Positions 1-9,671 of a stretch of 64,000 nucleotides of DNA are shown piece after piece. The stretch comes from Ariolimax columbianus (lineage: Eukaryota > Mollusca > Gastropoda > Stylommatophora > Arionidae), in the NCBI GenBank assembly GCA_036924085.1, contig JAVGWX010000013.1, positions 68,502,859 through 68,566,858 of the forward strand. The letters are read 5' to 3'. Positions within the stretch are counted from its first letter, which is position 1. Each line of letters begins with the position of its first letter. Below the pieces are notes generated by a model. It was not told where the DNA came from. It did no database searches and worked only from the letters and a program-made list of their open reading frames with translations. The position numbers and the translations under genes are program-made.

Positions 1-108
1 GAGTTAGAAGAAGAACATGAGTAATAGCAAGGAAAAGGAGAACACAAAGAAGAAAAAAAAAACGAACGCACGAAGAAGAGAAGAACAGGAAGCAGAGAAA
101 GAAAAATT
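1..108. repeat. Purine-rich GAA/GA tract at the window edge
   Basis: An impure GA/GAA/AAAG stretch that could be the tail of a retroelement lying outside the window. No coding signal. Confidence 0.5.
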
Positions 109-123
109 ATATCCCGAAAAGTA

Positions 124-381
124 GGGGACGGCGTGGCCTAGTGGTTAAGTGGCACGGCTCACAACCCGAAGGTGCTGGTTTCGATCCCCATCACAGCACC
201 GGCCGTCACCCCGGGGAAGCAAACCCTTAGAAAATGCAGGAGGAAGCAGATCCTTACATAACATGCATGCTGAAGTCGGATGCACTGGGCCGATAGGCGC
301 AAAATAAAAACACAGTGCAACGCACACCGCCTTGGGGATTAGAAAATAAGGCGAACGCAAAAAAAACAAAAACAAAAAAAA
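124..381 (+). mobile_element. SINE-B copy, tRNA-headed, with 15-bp TSD
   Basis: The head carries a pol III A box, TGGCCTAGTGG (134-144), and a B box GGTTTCGATCC (178-187 region, with one extra T relative to the copy at 63 kb). The element starts GGGGACGGCG and ends in an A-rich tail. It is flanked by the exact 15-bp repeat atatcccgaaaagta at 109-123 and 382-396, proving retrotransposition. The body contains the module TGAAGTCGGATGCACTGGGC, which is also found in SINE-A. Confidence 0.9.
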
Positions 382-396
382 ATATCCCGAAAAGTA

Positions 397-1019
397 AATT
401 CACGTAGGCATTTTGAAGCAGCAATCCTAGGTCTCTAATTTCAGAACCACATCTATTTTCCTGCAACGTTCATCTCTCAAGACAGAGAGAACGACAAAGT
501 TCATGGACACACAACCGCCAGGTGTGGCTCTAAACGCCGAAACTGATGTCCCGATCAGATCGATAACTGGCGTCTTTGAAGTCTGTGTCTTCTACCGACA
601 GGATCCAGGAAAAGTAATCCGGGTTCACTGCTCAAATGATGGTTGGCCCACGTCCTAGCTTGACTGGATAAGTCCAGGCAAACTGCTTAACTACACGGTG
701 TTGTGGTGGAAGGTGTCCGATCAAAGAATATCCTTCTGTATTGATTATTGATGGGATATTTTTGGGTTTTGGACATGTTCATGGGGTCCCTAGGAGCTGG
801 CTAATTTCGTGATTGAGATAGAATCAAATGTGTGTATGATCACACATATTTAGGTCAAGCCTAGAGGTTCGCTTGACTTTCGAATAATTTTCTTGTTTTC
901 TTCTTTCGAGTATTACCGGGGCCTCACGGAGGAACAACAAAAAGAATCACTGTGACCCTCCAGGCAGTAGTCGGCTTGGTGCTGGCTACCCCGCCATTTA
1001 TACACACAATGACAGAGGA
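397..1019. other. Unannotated stretch
   Basis: No convincing gene, repeat or RNA was seen. Reading frames are short on both strands. Confidence 0.5.
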
Positions 1020-1029
1020 CAGTCGATTG

Positions 1030-1388
1030 GCTTGGCTTGGCTTCGTTCGTTCTCAATCTCCCGCTACCAAACCCTGACATGGGCCTAAGTAGCAGAATGT
1101 AGTCCAGAGAACGGAATGCATTGTGTCGTAGTTTACAGCTTAACTGCGATATTTGCACCTTTCGGTCCAACACATCCGACTTCAGCAAACATTTTTTGAG
1201 TACCGGGTTAGCATTCCCTCCTCGATCCCTTCTCTATGGCCAGTCTGCCCTGCTGCAGCCTGTTATCCAGGATCACCGCGTGGAGGTGTAGAAGGGTCTT
1301 GGCAGCTCTGGTTCGCTGACCTTGACGCTAGCAGTCAGCTATGGATCGCTGACCACTGCAGCTCATGTGCTGCTCTGCATCTTGATCC
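1030..1388 (-). mobile_element. SINE-A copy, near full length, with 10-bp TSD
   Basis: Full-length match to the 47.7 kb reference copy in reverse orientation. It has an (AAGCC)n-type tail (read as ttggcttggctt on the plus strand) and is flanked by cagtcgattg at 1020-1029 and 1389-1398. The plus-strand frame over it is incidental. Confidence 0.88.
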
Positions 1389-1659
1389 CAGTCGATTGAA
1401 TCAAGCCTTTTAATTATTCTTTTCTGTCATTCACTTTCTTAGTATAGAACCACATAACTGTTCTCTACTCTCATTAAGCCGAGGAAGTATGTTATTCACA
1501 AGTGTTATGTTGCTTCGCATACGGAATATTAGGTATTGGAACAATAATAACACAAAACGAGAGACGAGCTTTCTATGCATTGGGAAGCGAATAGGTATCC
1601 AAAGAAAGAAATTAAGAGCAACATAACTAAAATAATTACAATATAAAGTCCATTGTTTT

Positions 1660-2159
1660 GAAAATGATCCCAAATGAAGCTGCAGACAAACTAGCAAAGA
1701 GTGGAGGAGCATCCCAACAACAGACTTGAGTATCACATATAATGAGGCCAAGACCATAATTAAAACCAACTTCAGGGTAAGATGGGTTGATCAACATCCC
1801 GACTTCTGAAAAGAAGACGGCTACTATAACTTAACTAGAGAAGAGCTAGTCATCATCTTCAGACTGAGAACTGGGCATAACAGACTCAAGGGTCATCTTT
1901 ACAACAAAATGAGGATTGGGACAGATGACAGGTGCCCATGTGAAGAGCATATCATGACCGTGGAACACATCCTGCAAAGCTGCACGCTCACGCAGGAAAA
2001 GAGAGAACAATACTGGCCTCGTGAGACATATATGAGACAAAAGCTGTATGGAGACGAAACAGCCTTACAAACAACGGTGTCCTTTGTAAGAGAAACCGGA
2101 ACCTTGATCTGAGGATGAACGAAGAAGAAGAAGAAGAAGAAGAAGAAGAAGAAGAAGAA
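1660..2159 (+). mobile_element. I-like LINE 3' end (degenerate RNase H end plus C-terminal zinc-knuckle-like tail)
   Basis: Seen in pieces: NEAADKLAKSGG (the RNase H C-terminal motif of I-clade elements), a stop and a frameshift, then FRLRTGHNRLKGHLYNK, the metal-binding-like CPC...H...C pattern (RCPCEEH...EHILQSC) and a stop at 2110-2112. A (GAA)n tail follows from about 2122. The family shares RLRTGHNRL and CxCGTG with the copies at 5.0, 29.4 and 51.2 kb. It is 5' truncated and dead. Confidence 0.8.
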
Positions 2160-2532
2160 TAGTTCTGAAGGCAAAGATGCATGCCATGCATAAGCTGTCT
2201 GTAATCTTAGCTACCTGCTTGAATAAGGGTCAGCCAGTCATAGCTGATCAAGACTCTATTCCACCTCCACGTGTCGGTCCTGGAAACAGGCTGGAAATAG
2301 TCACTAGCTTAGTTTTGCTAGTGAAAAAGGGTCACAGTTGGAAAGTCAACCAATACCCCAAAAAATGCCATGTAAAATCGGATACGTCGCTGATATTGCA
2401 TCCTCGCTGTATTCTACGACAGAACGTCACATCTTCTTTTTAAGAACGAACAGAAGAGGAATAAGAAAAAGAAGAAGAAGAAGAATTAGTAGTAGTAGAA
2501 GGAGAATACGAGTCGTTGTAACACATGAAGGG
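2160..2532. other. Mostly featureless, with a short GAA/TAG microsatellite
   Basis: Contains an impure AAG/TAG run at about 2463-2504. Nothing else is recognised. Confidence 0.5.
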
Positions 2533-2939
2533 ATCAAGATACTGAACAGTGTATGAGCTGAAGCAGTCAACAAGTCATGACTGACTGCTAGCGTCAGGTC
2601 CAGCGAACCAGAGCTGACTGCTAGCGTCAGGTCCAGCGAACCAGAGCTGCCGTGATACCTCTCCGCCTCCACTTAGTGATCCTGGATAACAGGCTGCAAC
2701 AGGGCATAATAACTAAGGAGGAGGGATCGAAGACGGAAGACTAACCTGGTACTCAAAAATGTCTGCTGAAGTCGGATGTGTTGAACCGAAAGATGCAAAT
2801 TTCGCTGGCAAACTGTAAACTATGAGACAGCACATTTCGTTCTCTGGACAACTTCCTGCTACTAGCAAAAACCGTTCCGTGGCTTGGTAGTGGGGGATTG
2901 AGAACGTTCAGTGGCTTGGTAGTGGGGGATTGAGAACGC
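2533..2939 (+). mobile_element. SINE-A copy with two internal incipient tandem duplications
   Basis: Starts ATCAAGATACTGAACAG. It carries two 33-bp copies of the segment ctgactgctagcgtcagg... at about 2577-2642, and two ~32-bp copies of the 3' end ggcttggtagtgggggatt... at about 2875-2938. The tail is impure GAA to about 2985. The duplicated segments are the same ones that became long arrays at 54.4 and 39.6 kb. Confidence 0.85.
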
Positions 2940-3047
2940 AGAAGAAGAAAAAGAAGAGGAAGAAAAAGAAGAAGATGAAGAAAACATAGAACGCAGCCAA
3001 CATTGCAATGAAAATTTAATACCTTCTCGGAATAGAAATATGAAAAT

Positions 3048-3511
3048 AGTTTTGTATGATAGGGTTAAAGTTTTGTAAGTAAGGGTTAACGTTTTGTATG
3101 ATAGGGTTAACGTTTTGTATGATATTGTTAAAGTTTTGTATGATATTGTTAAAGTTTTGTATGATAGGGTTAAAGTTTTGTATGATATTGTTAAAGTTTT
3201 GTATGATATTGTTAAAGTTTTGTATGATATTGTTAAAGTTTTGTATGATAGGGTTAAAGTTTTGTATGATATTGTTAAAGTTTTGTATGATATTGTTAAA
3301 GTTTTGTATGATATTGTTAAAGTTTTGTATGATATTGTTAAAGTTTTGTATGATAGGGTTAAAGTTTTGTATGATATTGTTAAAGTTTTGTATGATAGGG
3401 TTAAAGTTTTGTATGATAGGGTTAAAGTTTTGAATGATATTGTTAAAGTTTTGTATGATAGGGTTAAAGTTTGTGTATGATATTGTTAAAGTTTTGTATG
3501 ATAAGGTTAAA
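3048..3511. repeat. 21-bp minisatellite, ~22 copies
   Basis: Unit agttttgtatgatattgtta + a. Two variants, atattg and ataggg, are interspersed. Because 21 is a multiple of 3, long frames stay open (VLYDIVK repeats), but these are repeat translations, not genes. Confidence 0.95.
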
Positions 3512-3702
3512 GACCCAGCACATTAAATTATCTCACACCACCCAACGACTTATTAGGGTCAGCGAACCACAGCTGACCAAGACGGTAATTGGCGTCCAAA
3601 TGGAGACTCTAGAAACATGCCACGCTAGTGTTGTTTGGGTAACATATGGATCACCGTCGGATTTGTTTTGGTTTTTGATTTCTTTTGTACCTTCGTCTCA
3701 TT

Positions 3703-3925
3703 TCTCTAATCCCCAAGGCGGTGTGCGTTGCACTGTGGTTTTTATTTTGCGCCTGTCGGCCCAGTGCATCCGACTTCAGCATGCATTTTATGTAAGGGTC
3801 TGCTTCCTCCTGCATTTTCTAAGGGTTTGCTTCCCCGGGGTAACGGCCGATGCTGTGATGGGGATCGAACTCAGAGCCTTCGGGTTGTGAGCCGTGTCAC
3901 TTAACCACTAGCCCACGCTGTCTCA
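3703..3925 (-). mobile_element. SINE-B copy (reverse), short TSD
   Basis: Reverse complement of the SINE-B body and head. The GATCGAAC B-box region and the CCACTAGCCCACG A-box region are both visible on the plus strand. It is flanked by gtctcatt at 3695-3702 and 3926-3933. Confidence 0.8.
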
Positions 3926-3948
3926 GTCTCATTCAGATGACAAACTAG

Positions 3949-4030
3949 GAGTCCGAATAAGCTAGCAGAAGCCGGATGTTGGGCCGAAATGTGCAGATAT
4001 AGCAGCCTCGCTGTAAAGTGTGCCACGTCA
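3949..4030 (+). mobile_element. Short fragment of the SINE-A core
   Basis: Contains GCCGGATGTTGGGCCGAAA and a gcagatat/ctcgctgtaaa stretch matching the SINE-A core with divergence. It is truncated at both ends. Confidence 0.5.
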
Positions 4031-4127
4031 AAAAGTTTTGTTCATGACAACTGAAAAAAATACCCCATAATAAGAAGAACTGTCGCGCCAGAGATAGAAA
4101 GAGAGAAACATGTAAATGGCACAAGAC

Positions 4128-4560
4128 ACTCTATGTTCGGACATCAGGTGCAGCGCCGAAGACGAAGTTTCTTAGAGTCAACACAGCCCATACAGACTAG
4201 TCAAGGCAAACGATGCATCGAAAGTTGGAAACAGCTGACACAGGTCACCTTGATCAAGTTACGGAAGGAACCTGCGCCTGGACATCTCCTACCCTACGCA
4301 ACATGAAAGTTACTAAATAAACTTCGAACTGGTGTGTCACGATGCAGGAAAAACCTGAAAAGATGGGGATACAGGGATGATGGAACATGCGAATGTGGAG
4401 TAACACAAGACCAGGACCATCTGATGATCTGCCAAAACCTCCCGGAGACGTGTAGCCTGGATGACCTGCTGAGTGCCAGTGACAGGGCAATCCACGTGGC
4501 TGAATACTGAAAGAATGATGCATGACGGTAGTGCCTAGGACAGGGGAAGTAAGTAAGTAT
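4128..4560 (+). mobile_element. Second LINE family: degraded C-terminal coding remnant
   Basis: Contains the coding remnant EPAPGHLLPYAT, a stop, then NLKRWGYRDDGTCECGV...QDHLMICQN, a CxCG...H...C signature. It is collinear with the better preserved copy at 36.1-36.6 kb. Confidence 0.7.
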
Positions 4561-4564
4561 AACA

Positions 4565-5370
4565 AAGTATGAAATGGGCGCAACTGTGGGAATGTTGGAC
4601 AGACCCAGATGGTCAGTGGCAACTTGAAAATTATCAAGGAATTTCAGAGCGGAGGCAGAGGCACTGAAGGCTGCAGTAGAATCAATGCTGACAGGCGAAA
4701 GCAACGAAAGTCAGATAGTCCTGTTTACAGATATCATGACCGTGGTTACAGCACTAAAAAGCCAGAAAAATACTGAACGTAATGATTTAAGATCAGTACT
4801 CTGTCAACTATGCCAGCAGTCCGCACCAAAAAGAGTAGAGGTACAGTGGGTTCCATCCTACTGTAACATCTAAAGCAACGAGGAGGCAGACAGACTGGCA
4901 AAAGAAGGTGCAAGACTACCATAACCAGATTCTAGTGTGACCTACGAAGAGTCCAAATGTTTATTAGGGCCAGATACATGACCAAATGGGAAACAGAACA
5001 TACTGGCTACACAAAAAATGATGCCTACTACCAGTTGAACAGAAGAGAGCAGGTCGTGGTCTTCAGACTCCGCACAGGCCACAACAGACTGAGGTACCAT
5101 CTATTAAATAAACTGAAGATAGGTGGCACTGACGAATGCACCTGTGGTACAGGGAAAATGACTGCTAAACATTTGCTGCAAAATTGCCCGACATACGAGG
5201 ACCACAAAAAGCACATGTGGCCATCACCAATGCCAACACTAGACAAGCTCTATGGCAGTGTCGACAACCTCAGGATGACAGCTGCTTTCTTCGAACAAAT
5301 TCAAGTTGACGTCTGACAGCGTACGAAGAATAATAATAATAATAATAGTAAAAAGAAGAAGAAGAAGAAG
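4565..5370 (+). mobile_element. I-like LINE 3' half: RNase H plus C-terminal domain, simple-repeat tail
   Basis: RNase H motifs appear as VLFTDIMTVVTAL (4720-4760 region), then VQWVPSYCNI, a stop, and SNEEADRLAKEGA. The C-terminal domain at 4957-5316 has RREQVVVFRLRTGHNRLRY, the motif CTCGTG...KHLLQNCP and a natural stop at 5314-5316. The 3' end is (TAA)n then (GAA)n at 5328-5370, as is usual for I-clade elements. In-frame stops make it non-functional. Confidence 0.82.
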
Positions 5371-6334
5371 GACAGAAGCAGATTGATATCAGGGCAGCAT
5401 GATTTAAGGATAAGGCTTTGGCCTTCGATAGAAAACACAGGAAGGAAAGCAGTTGATAACCCTACAAGGCTGTCTCTTTTCTGGAATCCCCACGGAAAGA
5501 GAGAATGAGGCAGATTAAAATATACGCGCAAGAGAGAAAGAGAGAGCCACACACAAAGGAAAAACTAAAAAAACGGACATCTGAAACACATGGTCCATGA
5601 CAGGATAAACCCAGTGTGAATTTATTTAAGACCTGTACTTTAGATGGTGGAACGGAAAGGTTTTGGAGATGATCCCTGGAGTAGTCATTCAAAACCAGAA
5701 GTGTACTCATACTTACGACCTTCAAATTATGTATGTAAAGGTCACTAAACATATCGTATCGAGTTATCTGTGTCTGTAAACCAACTTCAAACTTACTGAT
5801 ACCTTAATCGTGTTGCAATTGAGCCGTTGAGCCGAGAGAGAGAGAGTGCAAAAGTTCGTTTCCTAGGTCACGTATTTTGCATCAACTGAGCACCTGTGTT
5901 GTTATTGTTGTTGTTATGTTTCTCTGTGTAATCTATCCGTGTGTTCCACGATGACATGGAATATTTGATGATGTGACAACAGCTCAAATGTTTACATAAT
6001 AATACCTTGCAAAAAATCTGCTTTTTACCATATATTTGATCAGTCAGTAAATAGGTCACATGTGACTTATTTGTGTTGTTAAACTCAACTAAATGAGGTA
6101 CGAATTTACTTGTAGAGTAATTCGAGTGCTTGTTTCAGTTGTTAAAAATATGCAATGTTCCACTTTTTTGTTCAGTCAGTAAATAGATCCCTTGAGGTTG
6201 TTTTTTTCAAAACAACTACTAAAGGAGATGTGAACTTCAGATACCATTTACTATTGCCTTTATATTTTCTCTTTTTTCTCAACATAATTTGCACTAACAT
6301 TTATAGACTTATCTATCGCTTTATCAGTGCACTA
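5371..6334. other. AT-rich stretch without recognised genes
   Basis: Short GA dinucleotide runs (about 5532 and 5837) and a GTT-rich run near 5897. No conserved protein or RNA recognised. Confidence 0.5.
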
Positions 6335-6339
6335 CAACC

Positions 6340-6815
6340 TCCTACATGGAAGTCTGTGGTCTGCTGTCTCAGCCACCAAAACCTACAGCATGGAAGTCCT
6401 TGGTCTGCTGTCTCAGCCACCAAAACCTGCAGCGAGGAAGTCCTTGGACTGCTGTCTCAGCCACCAAAACCTACAGCATGGAAGTCTGTGGTCTGCTGTC
6501 TCAGCCACCAAAACCTACAGCATGGAAGTCCTTGGTCGGCTGTCTCAGCCACCAAAACCTGCAGCGAGGAAGTCCTTGGACTGCTGTCTCAGCCACCAAA
6601 ACCTACAGCATGGAAGTCTGTGGTCTGCTGTCTCAGCCACCAAAACCTACAGCATGGAAGTCCTTGGTCTGCTGTCTCAGCCACCAAAACCTGCAGCGAG
6701 GAAGTCCTTGGACTGCTGTCTCAGCCACCAAAACCTACAGCATGGAAGTCTGTGGTCTGCTGTCTCAGCCACCAAAACCTACAGCATGGAAGTCTGTGGT
6801 CTGCTGTCTCAGCCA
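6340..6815. repeat. 44-bp minisatellite with a 132-bp three-monomer higher-order repeat
   Basis: Core ctgctgtctcagccaccaaa. Monomers end in ...tctgtggt, ...tccttggt or ...gaggaagtccttgga and recur in that fixed order, giving a 132-bp period repeated about 3.3 times. All three forward frames are open because the higher-order period is divisible by three. There is no sign of a real protein. Confidence 0.93.
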
Positions 6816-9007
6816 CATTTGCTTGTCACGTTCAACATCTTCATCATTCGTGACACGTCTTCTACCGAGGTGGGATCATGCATTCTGCTGGAGGCTAAGC
6901 TATACGGACACCCTACTACATTTACCTGCCCTACAGGTCGCACAGTTGTTTCTGTTCCAGTCGGAGCAGAGCGACCAAGTCAGGTTTCATGGGCATTTTG
7001 TCAGCGCCCTTGAGAAAATGTTTTAACCCATTAATGCACTTTTTGACACAGCAAAAAGGACCCATTTCCTTATGTAAATACTTTACGGAAAGCCCTTTTT
7101 TTCCATGGAAAAAACTCTGAACAGCGCATTGTTATTTGATTGTACAATATGTGAGCATGGACGCCATTTATAATCAGATCTGCGCACGTGCATACGCCAC
7201 CTAGTGTATGCTATCTACAGTGATCATACAGCTGGATGTTGCTTCACCTAATGACAACTTAGAAGCTACCAATAACATTTTTCAGGTATGCCATCTCAGC
7301 TTGTGACTTACTTACTGACATACCCTCGTTTTATCATCAATCATCCAAACATATCAGTCCTCTATGGAGTACAGATATTCAACACATGACTAGTTCTTCT
7401 CTCTGCAGACTTTTACTTGCTTTGTCGTATGTCATGTACCCATTTACAGCTCGAAGTATACATGAAGCGGGATTCGTACCCCGTACCTTTGCCACATAAA
7501 TCTAGTACTCTACCACTGCGCAAATGTAACCTCGTGTTGAGGCGCCAACATTGGCTCCTAACATTCCTTGATAAGTGTACAGTTTACTGGCACTATTTCC
7601 CTCGTCGCTTGTATCCAGTACCACCCATGGCTCCTAGATTTTTTACAAGGCTCCTAGATCATAAACCTGTTTTTCCTCTTTGACGTTGAAGTCAGCAAAT
7701 TGATCCTAACAGCCACAGCGACCAAATCATTGTTTAAGCTGCCGGCCATTTGCGTAAATAGCTAATAGATTAATGTAGTTTTTATTAAACATAATGTACT
7801 ATTTTTTAAGTAACGTATCGTCTCACTTCAGTGTAAGCATAGGGTCACAGATGCCCGATTTACAATATGTCTTGATTCTAGCAATTGCTGTGGAGGCGAT
7901 TTTAAAGCAATGGTTTTGCATATTGATATTGCTAGTCACATGCACAGAACTCTGTAGTCGATTTGTCCAATATGCAATGTTGCAGTGGTCGAATTTTTTA
8001 TTCATCATCATCATGTAGCACGTCCTTGGCAGAATATCGCTCTTATCACAGCCATTCGATAGAAATGTCGATCAGCATTCAGTCTACCCGTTTGCTCTAT
8101 GTTAATGTCCAGAGTGTTCTAGATGTCATGTGTCTATCCACGCCTTGGTCGACCTCTGCCTCGTCTTCCAGGAACAATGCCCCCCAGAACTGTTTTTCCC
8201 AGTCCGTCATGGCGCTCGATGATTCCAAGACATAACGTGGTTTATAAGCCAGTTCTCTTTGACATTCAAATCTTTCAGGATGGTTTTATTTGTTATTTTC
8301 TTTGCGCAAGATATTTTTTTAGAATTGAATTCATTATTATGTATTCATAATCTCCCACAAAGTTACAGAAGAAATCCGTAAATTGTATAAGAATCGTTGC
8401 GTACTACGTCATCACAAATATTTTTAGAAATGTCTACAGGCGTGTACGATATTTTATTTTGGTATTACAGGTCTGATGTTTTTTTTCTAGTGATCTACAC
8501 TCAGGCAATAGATTCTACACTAACGTATTCAATTCAATTCTACTTTCAAATATTTTAAAATCTAAACATAATTTATAAAACAAATCTGATTTCAATACAA
8601 ATAAACTCAAACTCCCTACTTTTTACATGTCTTCCATTGTTATCTCCATTTTTTGTATTTCTTTCCTCGTACGCTTATTTTTTAGCTGGAAAGATTATTT
8701 GTATCCAGAATCGATACTCAATATCGTAATTAATGCTAACTGTTTTGTCCAGTTTATGGCGCGAAGATTCGCAGCATAGTACTCGCAGTGACGCAGTATC
8801 GTCCTCTGTGTTAGCCGTTCCTTGTTGCTATTGGCTCGGAAATTATTATTCTACTGTAAGCCTTCGAATTATCCTGGCATTTGTAGCATAAATATCTTAG
8901 GCTTAAAGGCGGCAAGCCTAACCCCTTTGTAGTGTCTGCGTGTCAACTTGTGTTACTGTAAATATTGATTCCTTGTTAACGCTGCTATTTGCGAAAAATT
9001 ACAGGAA
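6816..9007. other. AT-rich stretch, no recognised gene
   Basis: Apart from the tRNA-like piece at 7465-7535 nothing is recognised. A short patch near 8760-8845 has CpGs and an ATTGG box, but no supporting exon. Confidence 0.45.
7465..7535 (-). other. tRNA-like sequence (tRNA pseudogene or SINE head)
   Basis: The minus strand reads GCGCAGTGGTAGAGTAC (D-arm/A-box-like), and about 40 nt on has CGGGGTACGAATCCCG, a 4-bp T stem closing a GTACGAAT loop. The acceptor stem does not close convincingly, so this is not called a functional tRNA. Confidence 0.45.
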
Positions 9008-9163
9008 ATGGCTGGTAATTGTGAAGGGTTTACCGTATTTCATGAAAATCGAAGGGATCAATGGCCGAGCATCAATCAGACACTAATCTTCAACAATGTT
9101 CCCATGTCTGGGACAATGGCTGCCCGTGATGCTATAACAATGCTGCTCTTAAACTCCTTAAAT
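9008..9163 (+). other. Possible small exon or chance frame, unidentified
   Basis: An ATG preceded by ttacag (acceptor-like) opens MAGNCEGFTVFHENRRDQWP and continues about 50 codons of ordinary amino-acid composition before running into a GT microsatellite. No family is recognised. It could equally be a chance frame. Confidence 0.2.
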
Positions 9164-9175
9164 GTGTGTTCCAGT

Positions 9176-9240
9176 GTTGTGTGTGTGTGTGTGTATTGTG
9201 TGTATTGTGTGTGTGTGAGTGTGTTTGTGTGTGTGAGTGT
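9176..9240. repeat. (GT)n microsatellite
   Basis: Impure GT/GTGTAT run of about 60 bp. Confidence 0.9.
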
Positions 9241-9671
9241 ACCACGGTCGAATCCTGCTCGTAGGGGTCTTGTTGTTTCGCACAACTGCTCGTGTGTGGG
9301 TGTTTATATGTTACGCGTTGAGAATTGGCAGGTGAAGGAATACGCATGCTGAGATTAAGCCTAAGTTCTTGCACCATTATAAGCCTAATAGATTGAAAGG
9401 CAGCCACACATCAGATATTGTCATCAGGGATGAAGTGGTGGAGACTTAATTGCACGTGTTCATTTATTTAATGTGAGATTGTGCGACCAATTCCGATCTT
9501 CGCGAAGTTGTCTGCCATTCATGGAAGTCTGGTTTTGGTTTACAGCTGGATATACTGAAAGGCGTATCTGGAGAAAAACGATCTCGTTACCTCAGATTGT
9601 GGAACTCGGCTAGACTCTAAGCAGTCATAGAAAGGCGTACACAAACATGACATTTCCGCAGCGACAAGTCT

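Noticed and set aside
6155..7026. Three overlapping 226-232 codon frames
   Set aside because: Explained by the 132-bp higher-order repeat keeping every frame open.
7140..7220. A promoter with YY1/NRF1-like words (gacgccatt, ctgcgcacgtgca)
   Set aside because: Only scattered short matches with no exon or CpG island. Too weak to list.
7465..7535. A functional tRNA gene
   Set aside because: The T arm looks good but the acceptor and anticodon stems do not pair convincingly.
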